This document shows, in pieces, positions 7,283 through 16,558 of a stretch of DNA of 64,000 nt. The position numbers and the translations under genes were made by a program. This stretch comes from Desulfosporosinus sp. FKB. Its GTDB lineage: Bacteria > Bacillota > Desulfitobacteriia > Desulfitobacteriales > Desulfitobacteriaceae. The notes under the pieces were generated by a model. It was not told the origin of the DNA. It saw nothing but the letters and a program-made list of their open reading frames with translations, and ran no database searches. Each line of letters begins with the position of its first letter. Position 1 is the stretch's first letter. Where the stretch lies: NCBI RefSeq assembly GCF_002196705.1, contig NZ_NADJ01000014.1:1-64000 (forward strand), given 5' to 3'.

Positions 7283-10015
7283 TTAAATACCTAAAAGCCA
7301 TTCGTCAATTTTCTCATAAAGCAGATTGTCATCTCCTCTAAAATGAGTCTTAATGGGTAAAGAGTTCAAAAAATATCTCCCGTAATATTTATTTATTACA
7401 CGATCGTCTAGCAATATTACGAAGCCTCGATCTTCTTTGGAGCGTATTAAACGGCCAAACCCCTGCTTGAACCGAATCACTGCTTCCGGGAGAAGCAGTT
7501 CGCGAAAGGGATCTTGGCCTTGTGCTTTTAAGAATTCCGACCTTGCTTCGATTAAGGGCAGTGAAGGAGGCCAAAAAGGTAATTTAACTAAAATCACACA
7601 GGATAACGTCTCTCCCGGAATATCAATTCCCTCCCAGAAACTATTAGCCCCCAATAAAACGTTTTTAGAATTTCTCTTAAACGTTTCCAGTAGTGTTGTC
7701 CGTTCGCCGTGAACACCCTGCGCTAAAGTGTCGATTTTAATTCGCTTTAATCTTGGTTGTAATAGTTCATACGTTTCTTGAAGCAATTTGTGAGCTGTGA
7801 ACAAGACTAAGGTACGTCCCTGCATTCGTTTAGCAACTTCAAGGATTATCTCCGAGAGTCTTGCCAGTTTTTCTTGATCGGAAGCTTGGGACGTCAAGGA
7901 GTTTTTTAGTACATAAAAATTCATTTGTTTATCAAAATCGAAGGGGGAATCAACTACAGCAGTTTTTGTCGTTAACGATAAGCCAACATCTTGCAAAAAA
8001 TGATTAAAAGAATTGGCAATGCTTAAAGTAGCTGACGTTAAAATGACAGTATCAAGGCGATCAAATATTTTTTCCTTGAGAATTTCGTCCACTCTAATGG
8101 GAGAGGTTTTTAAATATAGCCTTGAACTTCGTTCCAGCCAGGTCACTTGTTCCGGATCACGGACATTGATTGCCAAAGCCAGGGTCTCCTGAATTTCTTG
8201 CAGTTCCCGCAAATGAGTGGCGAGTACATATCTCAGTTCCTCAATTTCATCAGACTCTTCACCATTTAAGATACTCGTAAGATTTTGAAAAACTGTCGCT
8301 AAAGATTTAATTCGTCCTGATAAATTTTCTATTTGAATTAAGAGCAATTCCCACCACGAAAGGTTTGTATGATTAGGGACAAACCGGAAAGTGCGGTTGG
8401 GTCCTAAAATATCTTCAAACAATTGGAATAATTCTTTAGCTTGTTCTGTAATTCTAAGGCTTAACTCGGGGATATTATCCAAATGTTTCTCAAAGCTATC
8501 CCAAGCCACAATAGGTACTCTTTCAGTGAGTGACAGCCAACGTTGTTTAATAGATACGTAAAAATTCGGACCCGACTTACGGAAAATGGCCTCCGCCGTC
8601 CGAAAAATCGTCTCCTGACTTAGTTCAGAGCCCAAATTTTGCAGGGCGGTTTGATAAATTTGATGAGCCTCATCAATGACTAACTGATGATATTCCGGTA
8701 AAACATTATAATCAGTCTTTAGATCGGAAAATAGCAAAGAATGGTTTACGATCAATACATCAGCTTCTTCGGCCTTTTTTCTTGCCCGAAGTAAAAAACA
8801 AACCCCTGCTTTAGAACATTTGCTTGGGTTGCACATTTCATGATCAGCATTTAAAGTCGGCCAGAGGGCAATCAGACCCGGGACCTTAGCAAGTTCCTGG
8901 ATATCCCCTGTCAGCGTTTCTCGCAGCCAAACCAGCGTGCTCAATATCGCTAATTTTTGATCCCGACCTGTGATTTCATTTGGATTGCTCAGACAACTTA
9001 ACCATTTCTTAAGGCAACAATAATTTCCTTTTCCTTTTAATACTGAGGTTCGAAAGGAAAAAGGCAGAACCTTTTCTAGCATGGGGATATCTTTTTTCTG
9101 AAGCTGCTCCTGAAGAGGTATTGTGTGAGTCGCTATGACAACTTTACGGCCTGTCTTTCTTGCGAACCATAAACTTGGAAGCAAATAGGCGAAGGACTTA
9201 CCCGTTCCGGTACCAGCTTCAACAACGACGTGATGAGCTGAAGAGAGTCCTTCTGCAATAAGTTTTGCCATTTTCCTTTGACCAAGGCGACATTCATAAC
9301 CGGGCAAGGATTGTTCAAGAATTCCATTCTGGGAGAAGCACTCTATAATCCAATTCATTGAATCCGGTATTTTCTGATTATGGCTTTGATTTTGAGAAAA
9401 TAGCCCTTCAGGCATGGGAGCCAGAACCAGATCAGTCTGAATCCGGCGATCAGAAAATCGAGCCGTAATCTCTCGCCTTAAATCATCGAAAAAGCTCTTT
9501 CCTGACCATCCTTCTAAAAAAAATCGCGCTTGATCAAAGAAACTCAGATCGTATTCCCGACCTTTTTCCCAGCAAGCCTCGAAAAGTTTCCACGTTAAAA
9601 AAGCCTTCCTTTCAGCCAAAGAAGTGCTTAGCTCCTCTTCTTTGGCAAGCCGAAGTATTTCCGCCAGATAGAACAACTGGTAATCCTGCAGGATCGGGAA
9701 AAAAATCCGGGCCAAGTCGAGGGTATCCCAATAAACTTGTTCAAAATATACGTTTAATATTCTCTCTAAATTCCGCAAGCAAGATGTTCCCTGATGGCTG
9801 ACTAAAACCGTATCTGCAAAGAATTCTATGATTTCTTGACGATGGTCAGACAACGAAGCTGTACCAAAGGGACCTTCTTCAACCGATTGTCCAAATAACA
9901 ACGATTTCCGAACCCGTCCATCATGAATTCGCAGGGCTGCAAACTCGAGAATTTCTTCGTTCATGCCCTCTTGAAACGCCGTCTCTATATAAAAAACAAC
10001 GATGTCGTAATGCAC
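7283..10015 (-). CDS. dinG: DinG/XPD-family helicase with degenerate exonuclease domain
   Basis: A 910-aa superfamily 2 DNA helicase. The C-terminal 650 residues carry Walker A (EAGTGTGKS, near residue 270), the DEAH box (LVIDEAH), the late HELICc motif GRLIRS, and a cysteine cluster between motifs I and II (NYCC ... CNPSKCSKAGVC) expected to hold the [4Fe-4S] cluster of XPD/DinG helicases. The N-terminal 170 residues match the DnaQ-like exonuclease of Gram-positive DinG in layout. However, the first motif reads FYIETA where DxET is expected, and the later Asp motifs are also poor, so nuclease activity is doubtful. Probable role: repair or resolution of R-loops and damaged forks. Confidence 0.92.
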   Translation of the reverse strand: MHYDIVVFYIETAFQEGMNEEILEFAALRIHDGRVRKSLLFGQSVEEGPFGTASLSDHRQEIIEFFADTVLVSHQGTSCLRNLERILNVYFEQVYWDTLDLARIFFPILQDYQLFYLAEILRLAKEEELSTSLAERKAFLTWKLFEACWEKGREYDLSFFDQARFFLEGWSGKSFFDDLRREITARFSDRRIQTDLVLAPMPEGLFSQNQSHNQKIPDSMNWIIECFSQNGILEQSLPGYECRLGQRKMAKLIAEGLSSAHHVVVEAGTGTGKSFAYLLPSLWFARKTGRKVVIATHTIPLQEQLQKKDIPMLEKVLPFSFRTSVLKGKGNYCCLKKWLSCLSNPNEITGRDQKLAILSTLVWLRETLTGDIQELAKVPGLIALWPTLNADHEMCNPSKCSKAGVCFLLRARKKAEEADVLIVNHSLLFSDLKTDYNVLPEYHQLVIDEAHQIYQTALQNLGSELSQETIFRTAEAIFRKSGPNFYVSIKQRWLSLTERVPIVAWDSFEKHLDNIPELSLRITEQAKELFQLFEDILGPNRTFRFVPNHTNLSWWELLLIQIENLSGRIKSLATVFQNLTSILNGEESDEIEELRYVLATHLRELQEIQETLALAINVRDPEQVTWLERSSRLYLKTSPIRVDEILKEKIFDRLDTVILTSATLSIANSFNHFLQDVGLSLTTKTAVVDSPFDFDKQMNFYVLKNSLTSQASDQEKLARLSEIILEVAKRMQGRTLVLFTAHKLLQETYELLQPRLKRIKIDTLAQGVHGERTTLLETFKRNSKNVLLGANSFWEGIDIPGETLSCVILVKLPFWPPSLPLIEARSEFLKAQGQDPFRELLLPEAVIRFKQGFGRLIRSKEDRGFVILLDDRVINKYYGRYFLNSLPIKTHFRGDDNLLYEKIDEWLLGI

Positions 10016-10169
10016 ACTCTTGACCCCTCTCTTGAGCCATTGTACCCAATCTTTCCTTAGGAAGCAATGAAAAAGCAGGATTTGAAGTTTAGGTATCGAA
10101 TATACACTATTGAAAAATTGAAAAGGCGATTAATGTAAACAATCTTGTTTAAGGAAGAAGGCTAACCCA

Positions 10170-10676
10170 TTGTTGTTGAGACAAAAATTTTCAGCATTGG
10201 CACTGAGCATAATTGTTTTATTCTCAATACTATTCCTGGGCGGTTGCTCTGAAAAACCTTATTTAACACAAGACGGCTCCTACGTTATTCTTACCGTTTC
10301 TCCCTCTGGAATGACCCAATCAGAAGTCATTCAATTACCTTGGAACGCTAATATGGCAGTTATGCAAAAATTGCTTGTAGAATGCTCTTTTGTTTTAAGT
10401 GATTTACATACCCCAAGCTCCCAAGAATTGGCAAAATCCGATCCGACGACAACTGTTAGTTTACAAGCCACTTATCCCCAGCCAAAGCGAATGTCTTTTG
10501 TCGTGGATAAGCGCCCCGTTGCCTTAGATGTCGAATCTCTCCAGATTGAGGTTGAGGGAGCAAATGTCGGCCGCGTAACCATTAATCGTACTCTGGTCCT
10601 CCAAGGAATTGATAATCCTAACCTCCTGCCGGCCTTTGAAGACCTGGAAACAATGCTGCATGATCAGAACAGTTAA
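10170..10676 (+). CDS. predicted lipoprotein, unknown function
   Basis: 168 aa with a clear lipoprotein signal: basic start, hydrophobic core (LSIIVLFSILF) and LGGC lipobox. The start is TTG at 10170 with an AAGAAGG site upstream. The mature part is beta-rich (YVILTVSPSG, RMSFVVDKRP) and has no motif I recognise. It precedes pabAB by 58 nt on the same strand; co-transcription is possible but no shared function is evident. Confidence 0.75.
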   Translation: MLLRQKFSALALSIIVLFSILFLGGCSEKPYLTQDGSYVILTVSPSGMTQSEVIQLPWNANMAVMQKLLVECSFVLSDLHTPSSQELAKSDPTTTVSLQATYPQPKRMSFVVDKRPVALDVESLQIEVEGANVGRVTINRTLVLQGIDNPNLLPAFEDLETMLHDQNS

Positions 10677-10734
10677 CTATAATTCATAGATAGTTCAGAG
10701 CCACGCAAGGCAAATCTTTAAGGGGAATTATGCC

Positions 10735-12753
10735 ATGATATTTATGTTGGACAACTTCGATTCTTTCACCTACAACCTTTATCAATACTTTGGTGAGCTA
10801 GGGGAAGAAATTGTTGTTAAGCGCCAAGATACCTGTACCTTATCAGAAATTGAAATTTTAAAACCCGACCTTATTGTGATCTCTCCCGGTCCTTGTACTC
10901 CCTCCGAATCCCCATATTCCTTAACCCTAATTGATTATTTCAAGGGGAAAATCCCCATCTTAGGTGTGTGCCTTGGCCATCAAGCAATTGGGCAGTTTTT
11001 TGGCGGGAAAGTAGTAAGGGCCAGACAGCCAATTCACGGTAAAACAGATTCTATTCATCATGACGGCAGCGGCTTATTTACAGGATTGCCTAATCCTTTA
11101 GAAGTAACCCGTTACCATTCCCTGATCATTGAACGATCTTCACTTCCGGAGGAATTGACAATTAGTGCGGAAACTAAAGATGGGGAAATTATGGGACTAC
11201 GTCATATACACCTTCCTATCGAAGGAATTCAATTTCATCCTGAAGCGATCCTTACCCAAGCGGGCCGCCAACTTTTGCAAAATGCCCTGGAAAATGCTTT
11301 GAGATGGAAAACCTTGCATCAACCTTCGGAGTGGACGATTAAACCTTTTGCTTGTCAGTTCCCCCCTCATATCATGTTTCAAGCACTCAAAGATGAGCCT
11401 TTTCCCTTTTTTCTTGACAGCGGCGACGGTTACCAAAAACTTGGCTGCTATTCTTTCCTAGGTGCAGCCCCTTTTTTAGAAGCAACTGCCTTTCCTGAAA
11501 AACTTGAAATTACTAGGCCTAATCGTTTGCAGAAAACAACAACTCCAGCACAATCGCCTGGCAGTTTTGACTTTCTCGACAATACCATCCGTAAATATCA
11601 TATTTCTAATTCCCCCTTTCCCTTTTCCGGAGGCGCAGTAGGCTTTATCAGCTATGACCTGAAAGACGAAATCGAACATCTTCCGCGGCTCTCAATCAAT
11701 GACTTGGAGCTGCCTCTCTGGAGATTCGCCTGGTACGATGGAATTATCGTCTACGATCATGCTCGGAAAAGCTATTGGTTGGTCGCCTGCGGGATAGATG
11801 AGGATGGAATTTGCCGACTTGACATAGCCGAGGCTCGTATCCGGTATTTGGAACACCTTTTAAATTCTTATAGCCCTTCGACATCGAGTCCTGCGGAATC
11901 TCCTCAAAATTTAGCCAAAATCGAGCCAACGGTTACTAAAGAAAACTATCTCCGGGATTTGAGACACGTTATTGAATATATTTATGCTGGAGATATCTAC
12001 CAAGCCAACCTGACCCAGCGTTTTTCTCTGCCTTGGTCCGGGGATCCTTGGTCATTATATTCCGAACTACATCTGCAAAATCCTGCACCATTTGCTGCTT
12101 TTCTTCCTTATCCCGATTTTCAAATCCTTTGCAGTTCGCCTGAGCGATTTATACGCATTACAAAAAACGGCCAAATCGAAACTCGTCCCATTAAGGGAAC
12201 ACGACCGCGACACGAATCACCACCTGAGGATGAAGCTCAGGCCCAATCACTGCTGTCAAGTCAGAAAGACCGTGCAGAGTTAACCATGATCATTGATCTG
12301 GAACGTAACGACTTGGGCCGAATCTGTCAATTCGGCAGTGTGAAAGTTGCTGACCTGATCTCCCTGGAAAAATATCCGACCGTTTGGCATCTCGTTTCTA
12401 CTATAACCGGACAACTCCAAAAAGGCCTCCAGCCTAGTGAGATTTTTCAAGCAATTTTTCCCGGCGGCTCGATTACTGGAGCTCCGAAGATACGGGCTAT
12501 GGAAATTATCGATGAATTAGAACCCTATCAGCGAGGGATTTACACTGGAAGTATTGGATATATTGGTTTTGATGGCGCTTGGGACCTGAATATCGTTATT
12601 CGCACGATTCTTTTGAAAAACGGAAAGGCCTATATTCATGCCGGAGGAGGTATTGTTGCTGATTCTATACCCGCCGATGAATACCAAGAGACCCTTGATA
12701 AAGCAAAAGCCCTGTTCAGGGTTTTGAAAGGACAACTCCATGATTCCCACTAA
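10735..12753 (+). CDS. pabAB: aminodeoxychorismate synthase, fused PabA-PabB
   Basis: Makes 4-amino-4-deoxychorismate from chorismate and glutamine for p-aminobenzoate and folate. Residues 1-195 are a class I glutamine amidotransferase with nucleophile C79 (GVCLGHQ) and the H168/E170 pair (FHPE). Residues 215-672 are the chorismate-binding domain with the KGTRPR, GSITGAPKI and HAGGGIVADS motifs. In many relatives these are two genes; here they are one 672-aa chain. An anthranilate synthase would look similar, but the overlapping pabC gene settles the assignment. Its 3' end overlaps pabC by 14 nt. Confidence 0.93.
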   Translation: MIFMLDNFDSFTYNLYQYFGELGEEIVVKRQDTCTLSEIEILKPDLIVISPGPCTPSESPYSLTLIDYFKGKIPILGVCLGHQAIGQFFGGKVVRARQPIHGKTDSIHHDGSGLFTGLPNPLEVTRYHSLIIERSSLPEELTISAETKDGEIMGLRHIHLPIEGIQFHPEAILTQAGRQLLQNALENALRWKTLHQPSEWTIKPFACQFPPHIMFQALKDEPFPFFLDSGDGYQKLGCYSFLGAAPFLEATAFPEKLEITRPNRLQKTTTPAQSPGSFDFLDNTIRKYHISNSPFPFSGGAVGFISYDLKDEIEHLPRLSINDLELPLWRFAWYDGIIVYDHARKSYWLVACGIDEDGICRLDIAEARIRYLEHLLNSYSPSTSSPAESPQNLAKIEPTVTKENYLRDLRHVIEYIYAGDIYQANLTQRFSLPWSGDPWSLYSELHLQNPAPFAAFLPYPDFQILCSSPERFIRITKNGQIETRPIKGTRPRHESPPEDEAQAQSLLSSQKDRAELTMIIDLERNDLGRICQFGSVKVADLISLEKYPTVWHLVSTITGQLQKGLQPSEIFQAIFPGGSITGAPKIRAMEIIDELEPYQRGIYTGSIGYIGFDGAWDLNIVIRTILLKNGKAYIHAGGGIVADSIPADEYQETLDKAKALFRVLKGQLHDSH

Positions 12754-13552
12754 TGTTATTTCTTCTCAAGATCGGTTAGTCTTATTTGGTCTTGGGCTTT
12801 TCGAAACCCTTCTCATCTCTGAATCAGGCCCTCTTTTTTCAGACCTGCACTGGAATCGTATGAAAAAAGGGGCTTCATTTCTTAACCTTAAGTTTCTGGA
12901 TCAAAGTGAATGGACAAGATTAATACAGGAATTTATCCGTCTTAATCCCGCCTCTTTTCCTTTTGCCTTGCGCATAACTCTTAGCGGCGGATCACCAGGG
13001 ACTGATCTTCCAGCACAACTCTTCTTTAATGTAAGACCCCTGCCCTATAGACCAGAGCAATATCTTAGAGGAATAAAACTCCACCTTTTATCTGCACCGC
13101 GTAACGAACATTCACCCTTAGTATCCATTAAATCGACGAATTATTTAGAAAACTTATTGGCTAAAGAAACCGCAGTGCGCTATGGTGCTGACGAAGGCAT
13201 ATGGCTCAACACCAATGGGTACCTTTGTGAAGGCACCATGAGCAATTTATTCTTTATCAAAGATAATAAACTTTTCACCCCATCGCTGGCCAGCGGGTGT
13301 TTACCTGGTACACGGCGTTATACAATTTTAAAGCTGGCTGATATCCTCAATATCCCAACAGAAGAAGGTTTATATACAGTTGAAGAGCTATTGGCGTCGG
13401 ACGAACTATTCGTAACAAATGCTCTGATGGGACTGATGCCAGTCTGTTGCGTGAATGATGTATTATTTACTGTCTCACCGCCAGCCGCCAGAAATTCCCT
13501 TCTGCGACGTCTGGAATCAGCTTATAAACAAAAAATGTCAGGTTATCCCTGA
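12740..13552 (+). CDS. pabC: aminodeoxychorismate lyase
   Basis: PLP-dependent class IV aminotransferase-fold enzyme that releases pyruvate from aminodeoxychorismate to give p-aminobenzoate. At 270 aa it has the predicted PLP lysine K131 (SIKSTNYLENLLAK), the EGTMSNLFF phosphate-binding segment and the SGCLPGTRR loop. It starts inside the end of pabAB (overlap 14 nt), a sign of coupled translation. A branched-chain or D-amino acid aminotransferase is the alternative, made unlikely by context. Confidence 0.92.
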   Translation: MIPTNVISSQDRLVLFGLGLFETLLISESGPLFSDLHWNRMKKGASFLNLKFLDQSEWTRLIQEFIRLNPASFPFALRITLSGGSPGTDLPAQLFFNVRPLPYRPEQYLRGIKLHLLSAPRNEHSPLVSIKSTNYLENLLAKETAVRYGADEGIWLNTNGYLCEGTMSNLFFIKDNKLFTPSLASGCLPGTRRYTILKLADILNIPTEEGLYTVEELLASDELFVTNALMGLMPVCCVNDVLFTVSPPAARNSLLRRLESAYKQKMSGYP

Positions 13553-13577
13553 CATTCTATGTCAATATTTACCCATA

Positions 13578-13841
13578 TTAATATTTCTCTTCGATAACTT
13601 CAAATATTTGCGGTGTTGAGGACTTAAAGGCATTGTTTTCTCCAATAGTGCTGGCCCAATTTTCGAAGGCGCGGCGGTCTTCCCATTTTGAAAAGAGCAT
13701 AATTTCCGAGGTGTCCTGCTGTTGATTTACTGAGGCAAATTTGAAACCATCGATGTTTTCGCAAGTACGAATTCCGGTTTTAACTTGTCCTAATAAGCGA
13801 TCGAGATCTGGACCATCAAAGGTATGAATTACAGTAAGCAT
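13578..13841 (-). CDS. antibiotic-biosynthesis-monooxygenase-like (ABM) protein
   Basis: An 87-aa dimeric alpha/beta-barrel type protein, recognised by the MLTVIHTFDG start and the LFSKWEDRRAFENWAST block typical of ABM domains. Members include quinol monooxygenases, haem-degrading IsdG-type enzymes and proteins of unknown role. The His/Asn pattern needed to call it a haem oxygenase is not evident. Convergent with pabC, transcribed alone. Confidence 0.8.
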   Translation of the reverse strand: MLTVIHTFDGPDLDRLLGQVKTGIRTCENIDGFKFASVNQQQDTSEIMLFSKWEDRRAFENWASTIGENNAFKSSTPQIFEVIEEKY

Positions 13842-14021
13842 TGACTATACCTCCAACATTAAACTTCTATTTCCAGATTAGTTTACCCGGAACTATCGTC
13901 CTGCATACTTAATCCCATGAACCTTCAACCCGGCATTAGCATACTTTAAAATGCATAGTTTTAAATCAATGATAAGAATTTCTTAGTTTTGAGCTTTGAC
14001 GTGTAAATATTTTGAATTTCA

Positions 14022-14030
14022 TGCTATACT
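14022..14030 (+). promoter_or_regulatory. extended -10 promoter for the 105-aa gene
   Basis: TGCTATACT gives a TGn extended -10 element about 50 nt before the start at 14080. A TTGACG lies further upstream but at poor spacing. Confidence 0.45.
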
Positions 14031-14079
14031 TAATTTAGTAAAAGGCTCAACTGGAAGTGCACAAAGGGGGATTAAATGG

Positions 14080-14397
14080 ATGAAGCTTACTTATGTACGT
14101 ACAGATTTCCCTAATGGCCGTTCACACATATTAATGCGTGATTCCGAATCGCCAAATCCTGAGCTTGTACATTTTTTGCTTGTTCTAAGTAATAAAGGTA
14201 CTGTATGGGTCGATGTTTTCTGGCCTTTTGATGAAGAATCTGAAGGATTTACCCGAAGAATCCCGGAGCAACAGTTTTGGCAAACTTTCCGCGAATGGAG
14301 ATTACAGGGAATTAAGCTCGGCGACAATGGTAAGGTCGCGGATATGTTAGCCCGAAAACAGCTATTAACCAAAAAACGACGGGAAAAAGATGCCTAA
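14080..14397 (+). CDS. hypothetical 105-aa protein
   Basis: I place the start at the ATG at 14080 (MKLTYVRTDF), because an AAAGGGGG ribosome site precedes it; the open frame extends 28 codons further upstream. The product looks soluble with a beta-rich half (GTVWVDVFWPF) and a very basic C terminus (KKRREKD). No family recognised. It has its own promoter-like sequence and a strong terminator, so it is a monocistronic gene. Confidence 0.6.
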   Translation: MKLTYVRTDFPNGRSHILMRDSESPNPELVHFLLVLSNKGTVWVDVFWPFDEESEGFTRRIPEQQFWQTFREWRLQGIKLGDNGKVADMLARKQLLTKKRREKDA

Positions 14398-14416
14398 TAA
14401 TCTAACCTAATAATCT

Positions 14417-14443
14417 AAAAAGCGGATTTAAACCGCTTTTTTT
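14417..14443 (+). terminator. terminator of the 105-aa gene
   Basis: AAAAGCGG (14417-14424) / CCGCTTTT (14433-14440) followed by further T residues. On the minus strand the paired A run gives a T tract as well, so it may also serve the convergent ferritin-like gene. Confidence 0.88.
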
Positions 14444-14455
14444 ATTGCTCTATTT

Positions 14456-14896
14456 TTACTGATAGAATAAGCCTTCTTTAAGCTTTTGCAATTGTTTTAA
14501 ATGATCATGCTCGTCAGCAAATATAGGCTGTAGTAGTTCTTTTTCGGCGCCGCTTAAATTTCGTTCCGAATACTGAACTGCTCGGGCTAGTCCTTTGTCC
14601 TCACCGGAGTAAAGGTGATCCAGCATTTGTTCAGATTTGACCTTCCCCAAATTACGAATTCGATTTTTCCAATTTTCAATATTCCCAACCAGTCCAACAC
14701 CTTCCCTGACTTTTCCTCCGTTCATTTGAATATAATAGGCCAGCCTTGTAGCATGATTTTTATGATCCGTAAGGATACTTGTAAGATGGTTTCTGAGCGG
14801 TCCATCAGAAAGTGCATCAACACATGATTGATATTCTTCAATTGCCATATGTTCGCCTTCCAAAATTGAATTCAATACTTCGAAGGATCTATCCAT
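14456..14896 (-). CDS. ferritin-like four-helix protein (DUF2383 type)
   Basis: 146 aa, helical, with carboxylate/histidine residues spaced as in ferritin-like bundles: E14-H16 and EEYQ near the first helices, DHKNH mid-protein and DEHDHL near the end. The layout resembles PA2169/DUF2383 proteins, linked in other bacteria to stress. Iron or other dimetal binding is inferred from the residues. Transcribed alone, convergent with the 105-aa gene. Confidence 0.75.
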   Translation of the reverse strand: MDRSFEVLNSILEGEHMAIEEYQSCVDALSDGPLRNHLTSILTDHKNHATRLAYYIQMNGGKVREGVGLVGNIENWKNRIRNLGKVKSEQMLDHLYSGEDKGLARAVQYSERNLSGAEKELLQPIFADEHDHLKQLQKLKEGLFYQ

Positions 14897-14954
14897 AATG
14901 TATACCTCCTATTCTTGATAATAGTTTGTTTCATAGATTCCAAATTATGTGACA

Positions 14955-15239
14955 CTAAGATGAAATTCTAGATTGTTTAGCCTTTTCCAGACGATAAACA
15001 AAGGCCAATATCTCGGCAACAGCACGATAAAGCTGCGGCGGTATTTCTTTAGTCAGTTCAATTTGGATTAATGCCTCAACCAGAGCTTCGTTTTTCTGGA
15101 TCAATATCCCTTCCGCCTCAGCGACTTCAATCATTTTACGTGCCATCTCACCTCGTCCCTTGGCAACGACACGTGGTGCTCCCGTCTGATCGTACCGTAA
15201 GGCAGCAGCGATTTCAGATTTATTTTGCTTCATAGTCAT
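14955..15239 (-). CDS. FlhB C-terminal-domain homologue (YlqH-like)
   Basis: A 94-aa protein equal to the cytoplasmic C-terminal domain of the flagellar export gate FlhB/EscU without its membrane part. It has AAALRYDQTGAPRVVAKG, the IPPQLYRAVAEILAFVY ending and the IEVAEAEGI helix. In true FlhB an NPTH autocleavage site precedes this part; here it is missing. B. subtilis YlqH is the closest known analogue. Its start overlaps the previous gene by 4 nt (ATGA type), as ylqG-ylqH do. Confidence 0.88.
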   Translation of the reverse strand: MTMKQNKSEIAAALRYDQTGAPRVVAKGRGEMARKMIEVAEAEGILIQKNEALVEALIQIELTKEIPPQLYRAVAEILAFVYRLEKAKQSRISS

Positions 15240-16336
15240 CCTTCAACATCAACTCCACGTCTTCTCTGTCCGAGAAGAAAGTCTTTAAACTCCAAATTCT
15301 GTTCTAAATCCTCTGTGTCAACCTTCGAAATCTGAAATCCCAGCTTTGCGAACTGGGCTTTTGTTTCCGGCAAAACCTCTTCAACTAATTCAGGTAGTTC
15401 CGGATCACTTCCTAAAACATCCAGAGTCAAAGAATCTTGACTAAAATAGGCATCGACACCTATAAGGCCCAACGTTTCAGTTTCCATTTGAATTGCTATA
15501 CGGCAATGATTTTCATCCATCTTCGATCCTTTTCGAGCGCTTTCAATTCCAATTTTTACGGGTATACATTGTTCTTGGTTCATTATGGGAAGATGAAGCA
15601 AGACATACCCATTATTCAACGTTCCCGTTTTAAGCCACAATTGCTGTCCGGTTATGGTATCTAAAAGGTCAGTGAGGGACTTCTCAGAGTGGCCTTCCTC
15701 CATTTGGTCATTAATCTCCTTAAGGATGGCATACTTCAAGGTGCTTTTTAAACCTCTTTTTTCCAGTTCCTTAGCTCTGGGATCAAGTTTAAGCATTTGC
15801 CAAAGACGTTGTTCATAATCGATCCCCAGCTTTCGCAGACAGTTAATAATTTGCTCTGTGCCATTGTCTTCTAAGAGAGTTTCCCATTGGGGGAAGGATT
15901 TTTTAATCGTATCCAGAAATTCCTGTGAAAAAAGTCCCTGCAGGTTATCCAAGAAAGGAACTCCGCTAGTAAAGGTCGTAAAATTTCTTATTAGGTTGAC
16001 AAAATCTTGTCTCAACGGCATTCCCCTTTCCATCAACTCCATAAATTCCTGGGAATTGACCGGAATGTCCTGAGGATTTTCCTGATAAGGCTCTCTAAGT
16101 AAGAGGCAAACTCCATCTTCCACATCTCCGACATTCACCCAAAATTTATCGCCTACTTCAGCAGAGGTCTCAAGAATTGCACGCAGGACTTGCCCTTTCA
16201 CCCGGATAATTCCATAATCCTCCCCGTCTTTTTGAAGAACTTCTACCAAAATGTGTTCCCCAGGTTGCCCTACCTCTAATTTCTGTTTCTCGATCGACTG
16301 CACGGCAGACAAAGGATTTACTTCCATCTTCTCCAC
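15236..16336 (-). CDS. YlqG-like protein preceding the FlhB-C homologue
   Basis: 366 aa, acidic, no signal peptide or membrane segment. Residues 25-90 form a beta-rich, small-barrel-like section (ILVEVLQKDGEDYGIIRVKG). The C-terminal third (VLLHLPIMNQEQCIPVKIGIE onward) resembles the hook-length-control/FliK-like C-terminal fold, which agrees with its pairing with a FlhB-C homologue. Other flagellar genes are absent here. The name rests on gene order and weak resemblance, so function remains open. Confidence 0.65.
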   Translation of the reverse strand: MEKMEVNPLSAVQSIEKQKLEVGQPGEHILVEVLQKDGEDYGIIRVKGQVLRAILETSAEVGDKFWVNVGDVEDGVCLLLREPYQENPQDIPVNSQEFMELMERGMPLRQDFVNLIRNFTTFTSGVPFLDNLQGLFSQEFLDTIKKSFPQWETLLEDNGTEQIINCLRKLGIDYEQRLWQMLKLDPRAKELEKRGLKSTLKYAILKEINDQMEEGHSEKSLTDLLDTITGQQLWLKTGTLNNGYVLLHLPIMNQEQCIPVKIGIESARKGSKMDENHCRIAIQMETETLGLIGVDAYFSQDSLTLDVLGSDPELPELVEEVLPETKAQFAKLGFQISKVDTEDLEQNLEFKDFLLGQRRRGVDVEG

Positions 16337-16370
16337 CTCTTAAGAACAATATGGCTTACTTTTTCAACTT

Positions 16371-16404
16371 GTTAAAACAGCTTAGGATACTTCCTAAGCT
16401 GTTT
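16371..16404 (-). terminator. terminator adjoining repeat R2
   Basis: Perfect 12-bp stem AAACAGCTTAGG (16375-16386) / CCTAAGCTGTTT (16393-16404) with TTTTAAC after it on the minus strand. R2 appears to have been inserted between this terminator and the phosphoesterase gene it serves. Confidence 0.75.
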
Positions 16405-16519
16405 ATCCGGTTTTTAAGACCCCCACTTCTATAAGTGGGGGTGGGTCCTTCGTTAACTTCAGGTGGGGTAGAGCCCCCATCTGAAGCCCCGATGTTCAGC
16501 TTTAGCTGAACGAGTTCAC
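16405..16519 (-). repeat. dispersed hairpin repeat R2 (short type A)
   Basis: About 95% identical by eye to R1 and in the same orientation. It contains the GTGAACTCG start, the AGCTAAAGCT stem-loop, the CTTCAG/CTGAAG stem and the terminal CCCCCACTT/AAGTGGGGG hairpin, and ends CCGGATAAA. Confidence 0.88.
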
Positions 16520-16558
16520 TTAAGAATTTTGTAACGGACTAAAACATTTTATCTTACT

